IMG/VR virus record: IMGVR_UViG_3300033993_001516
Coordinates: 1-39,284 of that record
From: a virus
DNA: 39,284 bases
Strand: one strand, 5' to 3'
Shown: one piece after another, positions 19,280 to 28,326 of the stretch
Layout: each line of letters begins with the position of its first letter
Position numbering within the stretch: position 1 is the stretch's first letter
Program-made: the position numbers and the translations under genes
Notes under the pieces: model-generated
What the model saw: the letters and a program-made list of their open reading frames with translations, nothing else
Database searches by the model: none
Told to the model about the DNA's origin: nothing

Positions 19280-19645
19280 TTAGAGCGCGGCGGTGCGAGT
19301 GGTTACGTCGGAAAGCACTTTCCAGAGACCGCCGAACAACGTGTAAATTTTGTTGGTCGAGTCCTTTAGCTGCACATCGTAGTAGCGCGTTCCTGCTGTG
19401 GCGTTATCCGTGGTTAGCAAATCAAAGTGGGATAGCCCACCCGCTGCGTTGCTGTGCGAGGTGACTTCCTTGCGAATCACGGCAGCAGAATCGGCATCGG
19501 TAAGCGCGGACTTCACCGTCAAAAAAAGCGTGCTGCCCGTTAAGTTGTAGGCTGTGCCGTCCGCGTCTTTGACCGAGACATCGAGCCGCCCGGAGTCGCC
19601 GCGTGTCCAGCAGAGGTCGGCTTGTGAGGAAGCGCAAGCGCTCAT
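19280..19645 (-). CDS. BppU-like N-terminal-domain tail protein
   Basis: A 121-residue protein starting at the ATG at 19645 (ATGA overlap with the holin-like gene). The order CWTRGDSGRLDVSVKDADG, YNLTGSTLFLTVKS, ADSAAVIRKEVTSH, YYDVQLKDSTNKIYTLFGG is the beta-sandwich pattern of the baseplate protein BppU head domain, which anchors fibres to the tail tip. It is probably an adaptor for the large fibre encoded next. A related but longer protein is encoded at 20728. Confidence 0.7.
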   Translation of the reverse strand: MSACASSQADLCWTRGDSGRLDVSVKDADGTAYNLTGSTLFLTVKSALTDADSAAVIRKEVTSHSNAAGGLSHFDLLTTDNATAGTRYYDVQLKDSTNKIYTLFGGLWKVLSDVTTRTAAL

Positions 19646-19833
19646 TTGTTTCTGTCCCTCCAAACTTTCTTGGCCGACATGATGGCGATGAAAAGACCGA
19701 GCGCCAAAGCGCCGAGCCTCATGCCAGTTTCAAGGTGCGGCAGCAGGCTCACGATCACGCTACCGAGCGAGGTCGATACGCCAATGATGGGCCGCGAAAG
19801 AAATTCAAATGGGTCGTGGCTGTGAAAGTTCAT
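19642..19833 (-). CDS. Small membrane protein, second holin candidate
   Basis: A 63-residue protein starting at the ATG at 19833 (ATGA overlap). After MNFHSHDPFEFLSRP come IIGVSTSLGSVIVSLLPHL and LGALALGLFIAIMSAKKVW, two hydrophobic helices, then a basic end WRDRNK. It could be a holin or antiholin, although it sits among fibre genes rather than lysis genes. The alternative start at 19884 overlaps the upstream gene. Confidence 0.65.
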   Translation of the reverse strand: MNFHSHDPFEFLSRPIIGVSTSLGSVIVSLLPHLETGMRLGALALGLFIAIMSAKKVWRDRNK

Positions 19834-20720
19834 TGATACAACGGGACGCGAAAAGAGTTGGTGCCGATCCGCATTTCGACCCATGCGGCCACGTTGGTCG
19901 TGTTAGCCGGGGCGTTTGTCGCGGGACGGGTCGAGGCGTTGGTCGAAAATCGGATCGGACGGGCAAACTCCGTAGCCCCGTCACGAATGAGGGTCATCAC
20001 TTCGTTGTTCGTTCCGCCGCCCGAATAGATCACAGCGTTGGTCGAGGCGTCAGCGCCGACCATCATCAGGGCGTTGTATCCAAAGACTGAGAACACTGCC
20101 ACGCCATTGCCGTTGGTGTTGGTCGATCGAAAACCAAACTGTGCCGATCGGTTGGTGGCCTCGGCCACGCCTACGCGAAACAGCGTCTCGTTGGAGATCG
20201 TTGTGTTGTTGCTGGCGAGAAGGTTGGCGAGACCGAGGAATGGTTCGTTGTTGGTGCGGTAAACGAAAAGAATCCCGTTGTTTGTGGCGGTCTGGTTGGT
20301 GATGACGATGTTGCCGTCAGAGATCAGTCCGCGAAATGCGGGGGTGTTGGTCGCGCCGAGTCCGAGGTTGGTGCGGCTTGCATTGGCGTTTTCAGTCGAA
20401 GTAAAGGAAACTGGCTGATTCAAAATAAAGGCCGTGCCGCTAAAAGAAAAAACGGTTGCGTCATCCGCAATAAGCTCTCCGGTTTCAAAATCCAAAGCTC
20501 CGCCAAATTCCGTTGTTCGAATACTGCCGCTGCCAACAGTCATTTCGCCCGCCTCAAAACTTGTGGCAATAACGGCTCCCGCATTGGTAAATCGCAAGTC
20601 GTTGTTTGTTGCGACAATGTGCCCGTTGGTCGTGTTGACCATAAGCGCCTTCAGAACTTGCGCTTGAGCGGTCGCGGAGCAGAGTGTAATGGCGGCAAGG
20701 ATGGTAAGGAGGTGGCGCAT
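19830..20720 (-). CDS. Fibre-like protein with Sec signal peptide
   Basis: A 296-residue protein beginning MRHLLTILAAITLCSATAQA, a textbook signal peptide with cleavage after AQA. The mature part is Asn/Thr-rich and beta-rich (NTTNGHIVATNNDLRF; SRTNLGLGATNTPAFRGL), the latter phrase being common in phage tail fibres. A secreted fibre-like protein in a tail operon is unusual. It may work at the host surface, for example in superinfection exclusion, or be a recruited host surface protein. Confidence 0.75.
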   Translation of the reverse strand: MRHLLTILAAITLCSATAQAQVLKALMVNTTNGHIVATNNDLRFTNAGAVIATSFEAGEMTVGSGSIRTTEFGGALDFETGELIADDATVFSFSGTAFILNQPVSFTSTENANASRTNLGLGATNTPAFRGLISDGNIVITNQTATNNGILFVYRTNNEPFLGLANLLASNNTTISNETLFRVGVAEATNRSAQFGFRSTNTNGNGVAVFSVFGYNALMMVGADASTNAVIYSGGGTNNEVMTLIRDGATEFARPIRFSTNASTRPATNAPANTTNVAAWVEMRIGTNSFRVPLYQ

Positions 20721-20727
20721 GGTTAAA

Positions 20728-21261
20728 TTAGTTAGGCACGGTTGTCAGAATCCCGTCGTTATCCACCGACACGCGGTAGATTGTGCCGCCGGGGGCTTGC
20801 AAAAGCGCAAAGGCAGCGGCAACAGTAGTCGGAACGCCTTCGCCGCCACGGATGACATCGTTGTAAACCACTGCCGATGTAGGCAGCGTTGTCGTGGTTG
20901 TCCCGCTGACCGACCAAGTGACCTCGATTTTGGCCGTGATGCTGTCGGTCGTGGCATCCGGGGAAAACTCGGCGTCCATGTTGGACGTGTTGAGGTTGAG
21001 GTCGAACGTGTAAACTGTGGCCGCGCCTGTTCCCGTTTTTGTCCAACCAGAGTCGTTGGCGAGGAAATTGCCCGTGAAAGTCTTTTTAATCCCGATCTGC
21101 CCCGTGGCCCCCGACCCCAATTCCACCACCGAGCCTCCGCGCACGAACTGCACCTCGACGGGAACCGTGTCGCGGCGGGTGAAATAGAGCGTGTTGACCC
21201 GTTGCGTCAAAACGGGGGATACGACAAATTCGCTGCTGTCGAGGTTGATATAGACGCGCAT
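20728..21261 (-). CDS. BppU-like tail protein (longer relative)
   Basis: A 177-residue protein, MRVYINLDSSEFVVSPV..., with FTRRDTVPVEVQFVRGG, GATGQIGIKKTFTGNF, YTFDLNLNTSNMD and DSITAKIEVTWSVSGTTTTT. This is the same sandwich layout as the 121-residue protein at 19280, followed by a short C-terminal part (YNDVIRGGEGVPTTV). It is probably a baseplate or fibre anchoring protein. The start lies 20 nt after a TTTGACA motif. Confidence 0.7.
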   Translation of the reverse strand: MRVYINLDSSEFVVSPVLTQRVNTLYFTRRDTVPVEVQFVRGGSVVELGSGATGQIGIKKTFTGNFLANDSGWTKTGTGAATVYTFDLNLNTSNMDAEFSPDATTDSITAKIEVTWSVSGTTTTTLPTSAVVYNDVIRGGEGVPTTVAAAFALLQAPGGTIYRVSVDNDGILTTVPN

Positions 21262-21281
21262 GGCCTTGCCCTCGCCCTCTG

Positions 21282-21288
21282 TGTCAAA
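21282..21288 (-). promoter_or_regulatory. TTTGACA motif before the BppU-like start
   Basis: TTTGACA ends 20 nt before the ATG at 21261, overlapping the end of the sugar epimerase gene region. The gap also holds purine-rich AGGGCGAGGGCAAGG. Confidence 0.5.
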
Positions 21289-21292
21289 GCCG

Positions 21293-21721
21293 CTAACGGC
21301 TCTCTACGTCCCACCGAAATGGAAAAGCCAGCGGCCCCCGGCGCTCCTCGTCGGGATTGGCGGGATTGTATTCGCGGGATGGGAGGTTAAGGATCGCGGC
21401 CTCGCGGTGGCCGTGGCAGGGCGTGAAGCCGTGGAACAACCCAGCCGGGATGATAAGCAGCTGCGGCGTATCGGCGGAAAGGATGATCGTCTGCCCGCGC
21501 TTGGCCTCGGCGTCCCAGATGCCAACCTTGGCCGCGCCCGCAACGCAAAACCACCGATCCACTTGCAGCTTGTGGCGGTGCCAGGCTTTCACCACCCCCG
21601 CCGAGCAAGTCGTGATGTAGGCTTGGCCGAAGCCGTGAGCGTCATCCGTGGCGCGGAATATCTCGATGAGCCGCCCGCGCTCATCGAGGTGGGCCGTGAG
21701 TGGGCGAATCTCGGCTAACAT
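21293..21721 (-). CDS. RmlC/FdtA-like sugar 3,5-epimerase (cupin)
   Basis: I start at the ATG at 21721, overlapping the glycosyltransferase stop, giving 142 residues; the open frame extends upstream but shadows that gene. IRPLTAHLDERGRLIEIFRA, VVKAWHRHKLQVDRWFCVAG, KVGIWDAEAKRG, LLIIPAGLFHGF and LPSREYNPANPDE follow the dTDP-4-keto-sugar 3,5-epimerase cupin order, with the catalytic His in HRH. It would reshape a nucleotide sugar for the glycosyltransferases in the same operon. Whether it makes rhamnose or another sugar is unknown. Confidence 0.8.
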   Translation of the reverse strand: MLAEIRPLTAHLDERGRLIEIFRATDDAHGFGQAYITTCSAGVVKAWHRHKLQVDRWFCVAGAAKVGIWDAEAKRGQTIILSADTPQLLIIPAGLFHGFTPCHGHREAAILNLPSREYNPANPDEERRGPLAFPFRWDVESR

Positions 21722-22728
21722 GGCATCCAAGGTTGCTGACGGACGCGGAGGTGGCCTCGGTATTCGCCTTCTGTTTCGTGATACGCCCGGTGGTGGACGA
21801 TCTTGCCGTCCTTGTCGCGCTTCACATGGTCGGCGACACAATGCGGTATGCAGGCAATCCGAAGGGCTGCTGGGTGCCACCTATGCCAGCAAAGGAACAG
21901 GTCTTGCGTCCCTCGCCCGTCGTAGCCCTCAAAGGTTGCCAGAGCCAGCGCCTTGGCCGAAAGGAGCGTGCAGCCGAGGCCGCACCAATCGGATGGCACG
22001 ATGCTTCCTCTGCCGATTCCAGGATAGGCAAAGTCCAGCCACCCGCGCCTGCGCCACCCGTGCTTGGCTGTAACCTCAAAGACGTTGCCATCGGGAGGAC
22101 ATCGCTTTACCCGCTCATGCAATCGGCCCATACGCTTGCCTTCTTTCTCGCTGGTGGGTTCAGCCTTGAGTTTTTCGCGGCAAGCCTCCAAGGCGCGGAT
22201 GAGGCGCGGCGGCAGCTTCCTCTCCTTCTCGCTGAAGTCTTCGGCGATGGGATGCTGCGGCGTCCCGTTGCCACCAAGGAAAAGCCCATTCGGATACGTC
22301 ACAGCGGCAACATCGTAAAAGTTTGACCCATCCGCCTGCGGCATTTGTAGCGTCCACTCGGCCACCCGAAGCGCGTCTGCCGGGACAAGGTTGTCGGCCT
22401 CGACGCTCCACAATGCCGTGGCGCGGATCTTCCTCGCAGCGGCAAACGCGGCCCCCTGTAAGGCGGCAATCCGCATTTGTGCGGGCGTCTGGTAGTCCTT
22501 ACCCTCGGCTCCCCCGTCATCGAGCGGAAGCTGCACGGCTTGGATGCGCCAGCCTTCGGGCAGTTCGTGGCGCGCTGCCTCGATCGCCTGCTTGGCCTCA
22601 TCGCTCTGGTCTGTTGCCAGAATGAAATGCGCCTCGGCGTGATGCCCGGCTGCGGCGGCTATCCTGCGGAGGAACTGCGGCCAGCAATAGAAATAGCTTT
22701 TCGTCGCGTATGTAGCAATCGCCAGCAC
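21715..22728 (-). CDS. Glycosyltransferase-like protein (third GT)
   Basis: A 337-residue protein starting at GTG 22728, 16 nt after a TTTGACA motif. The N-terminus, LAIATYATKSYFYCWPQFLRR cut short here, has the GT-A sheet start; ATALWSVEADNLVP gives a metal-binding D-x-D-like site (EAD). Later CGLGCTLLSAKAL, FEGYDGRGTQDLFL and HCVADHVKR fit the acceptor half. It is tightly coupled to the RmlC-like epimerase, and follows a Thr/Ser-rich tail protein that is a plausible target. Acceptor is inferred. Confidence 0.7.
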   Translation of the reverse strand: MLAIATYATKSYFYCWPQFLRRIAAAAGHHAEAHFILATDQSDEAKQAIEAARHELPEGWRIQAVQLPLDDGGAEGKDYQTPAQMRIAALQGAAFAAARKIRATALWSVEADNLVPADALRVAEWTLQMPQADGSNFYDVAAVTYPNGLFLGGNGTPQHPIAEDFSEKERKLPPRLIRALEACREKLKAEPTSEKEGKRMGRLHERVKRCPPDGNVFEVTAKHGWRRRGWLDFAYPGIGRGSIVPSDWCGLGCTLLSAKALALATFEGYDGRGTQDLFLCWHRWHPAALRIACIPHCVADHVKRDKDGKIVHHRAYHETEGEYRGHLRVRQQPWMPC

Positions 22729-22744
22729 TCGCGAGCGAAGCGGG

Positions 22745-22751
22745 TGTCAAA
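22745..22751 (-). promoter_or_regulatory. TTTGACA motif before the third GT start
   Basis: TTTGACA ends 16 nt before GTG 22728, just after the stop of the 630-residue tail gene. Confidence 0.55.
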
Positions 22752-22753
22752 GC

Positions 22754-24646
22754 TCAGTCATCTATCGGCTGGTCTGCCAAAATGCCGTTTCGCAAAAAAG
22801 AGGTTGCGCCCACGAAAGCCGCTTCGGTCGAAGTCCAAACGGTTGCTGGTCGAAACATTGTTATTTCGGCGGTATTTGCCCAAACCAATACCGTGTTGTT
22901 GGTGAAAGATGTGCTGCCTGTGGACGCCCCCTGTCCCGTGATGTATGCCCCACGCGGCAGGAAAGCATAGCCCGACTGCTGTGAAGCGAGCGGCAATCCG
23001 CCGCCTGCCATAAAGTCCGTTGCAGGAGATGCGACAGGCGCGATAACGGCGTTGTTTTGTGCGTCCACCCAATAGGATTGTGCCGCTCCAGAAAGCGGCA
23101 ACTGACTTTGGCTTGTTTCGCCGCCGCTGGTTGGCCGCACGGTCATGCTGTCGCGGTAAATGGTGTAATAGCTGTCGCCAGCCCTTGCCGTTCCACTGAT
23201 GATTTCGCCAATCTCAGGAGTTATGTGTGCGGCGGAAAACGATCCTTCCTCATAAGTAAAATCAACCGAACCCGCAAAGTTCGCGCCTGCCCGCACGCCG
23301 ACTCGGTTCTTGTTGAATTTGGTCAAATTGTTTTCGCCAATAATTGAGGCGATGCTGCTTCCGGTCTTGCTCAAAGAGGTGAACGGAAGGCTGCTCGTCA
23401 GATAAACCGTGACGGTGTATGGCTCGTTGTTAAATCCATTGAATCCCAAGGTGGCCCCGTTGCTGTAAATGCCCGACCAGCCGATATCGTTTGGTGAAGT
23501 TAAATCATAGGACACATTTGCTTCGCTTGATGCCGAGCCCGTCCACTTGGTTGTTTCGCCAAAAAAGAAAGACATCTTCGTTTTGTTCTCCCATGTGTAG
23601 GACTTCGTTTCGAGGCCAAGCACTGTGGTTTGCAGCGATTCAACCGTAGTTCCCTGCACCGAGCTTACTGTGGTCGTGACAACATTTTCACTCGTCGGCA
23701 ACGGCAGCGATCCGCTGTCGATTGTTATTCTGCCCTCGTCAACTTGCGTGCTTGTCGTTTGCGTGATAGCAAACGATGTGGTCGCGGTGTTGAGTATTTG
23801 GGCCGTTACGGGCTGCACCGTCCACCCGAAAAGATCCAAGATTATATCCCCCGGCGTAAACACCTCTCCCTGCGGCTCTCGCATTGAGGCGCTGCCATAA
23901 ATACTTGTCACCGGAACCACGGCGTCACTTAGCGAAAAGGATTCCACCGTGTTGCCATCAAACGTCACGGCGGCGGTCGTGCTGGCGGTTGCCAAAATCG
24001 TGTTTGCGCCTTCGGTGCTGATTGTCACAAGCGCCTCGTTGCCGCTTAACGTGGAAAGCAGTGTGCTTTCCGTCCATGTCTGCACGAAAGCGTTCCCGGC
24101 ACTCGGTTGCGTGGTTGTCGTGTTGCGCGATCTTGTGCTGACGAACACGGTAGATGTCCCGCTCAACTGCGTTGACCAAACGGCCTCGTCGGTTTGTGTT
24201 TGGCGCGTTGACGTATATATGACTGATGCGTCGGCCCGTTGGGTCGTGGTTAGCTGCGTGCTGTAAAACGTGACCTCCGTTGTCGTTGCAGAGGTTGTCT
24301 CAAAAGTGTCGGTGACAACCGATGCGTTCTCAATGAACTCCTCGTTGGAATCGAATATTACGGAGATGGTCGCTTGGCTGACAAAGGTGCCAAGCGCGTT
24401 GACTACCGTTGTTTCCCTGATCGGCGGGATATTGTTGTAGGTTCCCCAAGGCAGGAATCCAACGCCCCCGCCATCTCCGGTAACAAGCAAAAGGTCGCCG
24501 CTGCGACTGATGATCGTGGAAAAGTTGCCGTCTGTATCGTTGCTAATGGTCTGGCTCTCGCCCCACCCATCGCCTACAAAATGTCCAGTGTAGCCGCTGT
24601 CGGCAAAAAATTGCGCGGTCGTTGCCGTGCTGTGCAGCGTAATCAC
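22754..24646 (-). CDS. Large Thr/Ser-rich tail tip or fibre protein
   Basis: A 630-residue protein starting at GTG 24646, set by GGGAGGTGG 5 nt upstream. It is very rich in Thr, Ser and Val in beta-strand-like repeats (TTTTQPSAGNAFVQTW, TFETTSATTTEVTFYSTQL), with few helices. It is probably an extended structural protein of the tail tip or a side fibre. Its high Thr/Ser content and its place directly before a glycosyltransferase make it a candidate for O-glycosylation. No known enzymatic domain is seen. Confidence 0.7.
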   Translation of the reverse strand: MITLHSTATTAQFFADSGYTGHFVGDGWGESQTISNDTDGNFSTIISRSGDLLLVTGDGGGVGFLPWGTYNNIPPIRETTVVNALGTFVSQATISVIFDSNEEFIENASVVTDTFETTSATTTEVTFYSTQLTTTQRADASVIYTSTRQTQTDEAVWSTQLSGTSTVFVSTRSRNTTTTQPSAGNAFVQTWTESTLLSTLSGNEALVTISTEGANTILATASTTAAVTFDGNTVESFSLSDAVVPVTSIYGSASMREPQGEVFTPGDIILDLFGWTVQPVTAQILNTATTSFAITQTTSTQVDEGRITIDSGSLPLPTSENVVTTTVSSVQGTTVESLQTTVLGLETKSYTWENKTKMSFFFGETTKWTGSASSEANVSYDLTSPNDIGWSGIYSNGATLGFNGFNNEPYTVTVYLTSSLPFTSLSKTGSSIASIIGENNLTKFNKNRVGVRAGANFAGSVDFTYEEGSFSAAHITPEIGEIISGTARAGDSYYTIYRDSMTVRPTSGGETSQSQLPLSGAAQSYWVDAQNNAVIAPVASPATDFMAGGGLPLASQQSGYAFLPRGAYITGQGASTGSTSFTNNTVLVWANTAEITMFRPATVWTSTEAAFVGATSFLRNGILADQPIDD

Positions 24647-25258
24647 TTACGCCACCTCCCACGAATACCAGTTATCGTAAGGAATTTCGCCAAGTTCGGC
24701 GGTTTGTTTTTCGGTCGTAAGTCGCTTCTTTCCCGTGGCCGTGAGGTTGCCGAAAACGATCTGTTTCACATCGGTGCCAAAGACCAGCCCAAGCAAGACG
24801 CGAAACGGGCTGTCGCCAAGCGACCACATTCCTACAGGTGGCGAAGAGGGCGCATCGGCGGCGGCATCAATGGTGGAAGAAACAATGTTTCGGCCATCGT
24901 GCTCGCACTCCAAAACGATGTAACGCAGTGATGTTTTTGAAATGGTTATTTCATCACTCCAATCATTAGCAAGGATGCCGTTGATCGTTCCAGGTCGCAC
25001 GGTGACGATGACTTGATTTGGTGCGTTGGGGTCTTGGCGGCTGGATATTTGGAACGGGTGGATGGAGACTGCTGAGCCGCCGCCGCGTTGCGGGGCTACG
25101 GTGATTTCGGTTCCGCCCGGCAGCTTGCGAAATGTGCCGTTGACCACGCGGGTAATCCGCAGACTTTCCAATTCGCGCAGGATCTGGTTCAGCGTGCTTG
25201 CGCCTAACTGCCGATCAAGCGGCTGGCGGGGCTGAAATTCTTTGATCCCGCTTCGCAT
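24647..25258 (-). CDS. Tail tip / baseplate hypothetical protein
   Basis: A 203-residue protein. It opens MRSGIKEFQPRQPLDRQLGA then LNQILRELESLRI, a helical head, and continues beta-rich (GGTEITVAPQRGGGSAVSIH; VIVTVRPGTINGILANDW). The place between tape measure and the big fibre protein fits a tail tip hub or adaptor. No family is recognised. Confidence 0.7.
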   Translation of the reverse strand: MRSGIKEFQPRQPLDRQLGASTLNQILRELESLRITRVVNGTFRKLPGGTEITVAPQRGGGSAVSIHPFQISSRQDPNAPNQVIVTVRPGTINGILANDWSDEITISKTSLRYIVLECEHDGRNIVSSTIDAAADAPSSPPVGMWSLGDSPFRVLLGLVFGTDVKQIVFGNLTATGKKRLTTEKQTAELGEIPYDNWYSWEVA

Positions 25259-25261
25259 AGA

Positions 25262-25951
25262 TTACTCGTAAATATCGAAATCCGCGTTCCATCCGCGATC
25301 CCCGCTGGCAAGCCACTCGCGGGTGACGCGCCAAAAACTTCCCGCGCTGCCGGGCTCGTAAAGTTTCTGAGCGCGAATGCCGATCATTAGCCAGTTTGCT
25401 CCTTGTCTCAAGGTGGGGGCGTCGGGAGGCGGGCGGTTTACGTTGCAAAGCTCGCTTAGATTTGGCTTGATAGTTTCATCGAATGTCTCGGAATAAGTAA
25501 TGCCGCTCGGCGTAAAAAAGTGCGTCACGCCTTTAAGCATCAGCGTGTAGAGATTTTGCGCGGCGATTAGGTCGGCTCCTGTTCCGGTAAGCTGCGGAGT
25601 CGATCCGTCGTTCAGCGAGGCTTTGATGGCGGCAAGGTCGGCTTCAGACACGGTTCCGCCGCCTTGCGCTCCGTTAAATTTTGGGTGCGTCTCGATGGGT
25701 TCTTGCGCGGCTTGGCCGTTAATCTGGATCTGTGCATCACCGGGGGCGCTGCCTGCGCTCTCGTAGGTGTAAACGTAATCGCGCCCGCCATCGGGACGGA
25801 TGGTGTATTCGTTGCTAACAAGGCGCATCCCGCTCGGCGCGGCTGGTGCGGATGGCGCTGAGTCATCGGTGACGCTAACGGGGATTTGCACGATCTTGCG
25901 CCCTTCGGGCGTGATGGTGCTGCGGTATCCTGCTGTTTGAAACGAGGCCAT
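25262..25951 (-). CDS. Tail protein downstream of tape measure
   Basis: A 229-residue protein with beta-rich ends and Pro-rich linker (DDSAPSAPAAPSGMRLVSNE). YTIRPDGGRDYVYTYES and RQGANWLMIGIRAQKLYEPG suggest beta structure, and a C-terminal W-rich stretch (FWRVTREWLASGDRGWN). By position it replaces lambda gpM/gpL, perhaps a distal tail protein. No known domain is recognised. Confidence 0.65.
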   Translation of the reverse strand: MASFQTAGYRSTITPEGRKIVQIPVSVTDDSAPSAPAAPSGMRLVSNEYTIRPDGGRDYVYTYESAGSAPGDAQIQINGQAAQEPIETHPKFNGAQGGGTVSEADLAAIKASLNDGSTPQLTGTGADLIAAQNLYTLMLKGVTHFFTPSGITYSETFDETIKPNLSELCNVNRPPPDAPTLRQGANWLMIGIRAQKLYEPGSAGSFWRVTREWLASGDRGWNADFDIYE

Positions 25952-25954
25952 ATG

Positions 25955-27538
25955 TTAAGCGGGCATGAGCGCCATTTGCGGCGTCAGTTTTTGTTCGATG
26001 CGGGCGAGGAATCCGTTGGCTTTTTGCTGCTCGCGTAGTTGCTGTGCGGCAGGGTTGGCCGCGTCGGAGAATCGGGCAAAGGCTGCACCGCCGCCGACTT
26101 GCTGGAGCGATTGGGCGATGACGCCTGCGTTGGTGCCGCGCTGCATACCGCCCTCGCCGTCCATGCCGGGGATCATGGTTTTGCTGGCCTCAAAGCGAGC
26201 GCGGGCTTCGGCTGTATTTTTATCAACAGTGGCGCTCACAGAAGCGATGGCATTATTTAGCGCATTGGCAAGGTCGCCGTTGTCGAATGTTTCTGTGGCG
26301 TTCTGCACGCCATTCAAAAAAGCATCAGAAAAGCGCGCATATGCTTCCTGCATATTGGCCGTTATGGCGCTTGCTACGCTGCCAAGTTGGGCATCGGCGC
26401 TGGCGTTTAGTTCGTTTGCTTGCCCTGCATACGAATCGCCAGCAGAAATTGCCGCACTCAGAGCTGGTGCAATCATGTCACGAAGACCTGTGATTTCCGA
26501 AAGACCAGCCAAGGCGTCAGCAACCAGATACGACAGCTTTTGACCAAATGTTATTGCCGCAGAAAGAAAGGCGGATTTTACGCCAGACCAAAATTCCGGG
26601 CTGGCAATCAAGGCAAAGTTTTTGATCGTGCCTTCAAACAGTGCGGGGAAACCAGCGGCCAGCCCTTGCATGGTTTTTAAAAAGTCATTTGCTGCTCGGC
26701 GCAAAGCAATTTGCACGGAAAGACCTATGATCGTGCCGATTGATCCGTCTTGGAGCGCGGTGATGCCTATGGCGATTTGCCTTCCAAGCTCTTGCCCAAG
26801 GCCCGCGAAGTCCAACCCATCCGCCGCTTCCAAAAGCGGCAAAATGGCAGGGACGACCGCATCGGCCACGCCGACAAAGAAACCCTCCAGCTTGCTGCCG
26901 ATGGTGTTAAGGATGTCGGAGGCGCGGTCAAAGAGGTTGGCGTTGCGGGTAAGGAGTTCGGCCTGCGCGCCGATGGCGCTGGCGGCATCACCGAGCGCGC
27001 CTGAGTCTTTGAAAAGCGCGAGCAAGTTGCCCGCCCCCCTTCCGAAGATTTGCATTGTTGCGGCGGCTTGGGCGGCGGGATCTTTAATTCCAGCAATGGC
27101 CTGTCCGATTGCCTCAAATTGCTGATCGGGGGAAAGGCTGCGGATTGAATCAAGAGAAAGTCCGATATTGCTAAAGGCTTGCTGTGCTTCTTTGGAGCCA
27201 GTGGACGCCTCAACAATGGCGCGCTGCATCCGGTTAACTGCGGGGCCAACTTGATCCGCGCTCATTCCTGCGCGCTCAAAGGCCATCTGAAGCACGCGAA
27301 GCTCGCCAGCGGCAACGCCTGTGCGGGCTGATAGCTCGGAAAGCGCCCCGCCGATGTCCACGGCTTTCTTGATGCCAACGGCCAATCCTGCGGCTGCGGC
27401 GGCGGCGGCGGCAAATCCTGCGGCCATGACGGGAACGCCAATAGCCCCCAGCTTGCCGAGTGCTGCTTGCGCCTTGGTGAGTCCTGCGGTAAACCCGGAG
27501 GAATCGAGCGCGAGTCTGGCTGTTACGGTTGCGGCCAT
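25955..27538 (-). CDS. Tape measure protein
   Basis: A 527-residue protein whose length should set tail length. The N-terminus is helical and Ala-rich (LDSSGFTAGLTKAQAALGKL), then a hydrophobic segment near residues 35-60 (VMAAGFAAAAAAAAGLAVG), then SARTGVAAGELRVLQMAFER, a common tape measure phrase. Further helices follow (IGQAIAGIKDPAAQAAATMQ). It is short for the family, so the tail should be fairly short. It lies after gpG/gpGT and one extra gene. Confidence 0.9.
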   Translation of the reverse strand: MAATVTARLALDSSGFTAGLTKAQAALGKLGAIGVPVMAAGFAAAAAAAAGLAVGIKKAVDIGGALSELSARTGVAAGELRVLQMAFERAGMSADQVGPAVNRMQRAIVEASTGSKEAQQAFSNIGLSLDSIRSLSPDQQFEAIGQAIAGIKDPAAQAAATMQIFGRGAGNLLALFKDSGALGDAASAIGAQAELLTRNANLFDRASDILNTIGSKLEGFFVGVADAVVPAILPLLEAADGLDFAGLGQELGRQIAIGITALQDGSIGTIIGLSVQIALRRAANDFLKTMQGLAAGFPALFEGTIKNFALIASPEFWSGVKSAFLSAAITFGQKLSYLVADALAGLSEITGLRDMIAPALSAAISAGDSYAGQANELNASADAQLGSVASAITANMQEAYARFSDAFLNGVQNATETFDNGDLANALNNAIASVSATVDKNTAEARARFEASKTMIPGMDGEGGMQRGTNAGVIAQSLQQVGGGAAFARFSDAANPAAQQLREQQKANGFLARIEQKLTPQMALMPA

Positions 27539-27540
27539 AA

Positions 27541-28326
27541 TTAGCGGACGCCAAAGCCCGAAGCCTTGGCGTTTTGTTTGAGGTAGTATTGGACGCGGCG
27601 GGTAATGGCTCCCGTGCGTTTTGCCAGAACGGCCTTTAGACGGCGCTCGATGCTGCCCCGTGCGCGGGCATAGACCCCGGCATTGGCAAGCTCAAGGACG
27701 CCACGGCTTCCTTGCTGCTTGTAGTTGATGTAGCCAGCGCGTTCGTGACGGGTGATCCATGCGGGCAGCTTGGCCCCAAGTTTGACGGCAGCGGCTTTCC
27801 AGCCTGCGGCCTGCTTGCCGACCATCTTAACTGCCTTTTTGATGTAAGCGGCTTTCTTGGCCTCGGTCGTGACGCCTCGATTGTAGGACTTGGAGCGGCC
27901 AATGTTTCGGTCGCCCGTCTGCCCTGCGCTGGTCACTCGTCCGTTGCGAGTCCTCTGGCTGCGGTGCCATTGGGCAAGGTTGCTGACGGCAACGTCATTG
28001 TCGGACACATAGACCGTGCCGTCTTTTCGGCGAAGCTCGCGGTTATTGGTTTTGCCGCCAAAGATGTCGATAAATTGCTCGTAGAGCCCCGGCGCGAGGC
28101 CGATGAGGATTTTGTTAATGTCGTTGGTCGTGGCTTCTTCCCCGCCTTTTTTGTTCCACTTAAATCTTTTGTTTGGCGGCGTGATCTTTGCAGCCTCGAC
28201 AATCACTATCTTCCCCTGCTCGTTTAGCAGTTCTTTGGTCGTGCGCTTGCTCGTGGCAATATACTTCTGCATTGCCTTGTCGAACTCGGCAGAATCAATC
28301 GTAACACTTTTGGCGGGGCGTCCCAT
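27541..28326 (-). CDS. Basic hypothetical tail-module protein
   Basis: A 261-residue basic protein between the tail chaperones and the tape measure. Its ATG overlaps the gpGT stop as TAATG and lies 20 nt after a TTTGACA motif. Features: KYIATSKRTTKELLNEQGK, NKRFKWNKKGG, AAYIKKAVKMVGKQAAGW, and a very basic end (RGSIERRLKAVLAKRTG). This is not a usual place for an extra gene in lambda-like tails. No family is recognised. A structural or nucleic-acid-binding role is possible. Confidence 0.65.
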   Translation of the reverse strand: MGRPAKSVTIDSAEFDKAMQKYIATSKRTTKELLNEQGKIVIVEAAKITPPNKRFKWNKKGGEEATTNDINKILIGLAPGLYEQFIDIFGGKTNNRELRRKDGTVYVSDNDVAVSNLAQWHRSQRTRNGRVTSAGQTGDRNIGRSKSYNRGVTTEAKKAAYIKKAVKMVGKQAAGWKAAAVKLGAKLPAWITRHERAGYINYKQQGSRGVLELANAGVYARARGSIERRLKAVLAKRTGAITRRVQYYLKQNAKASGFGVR

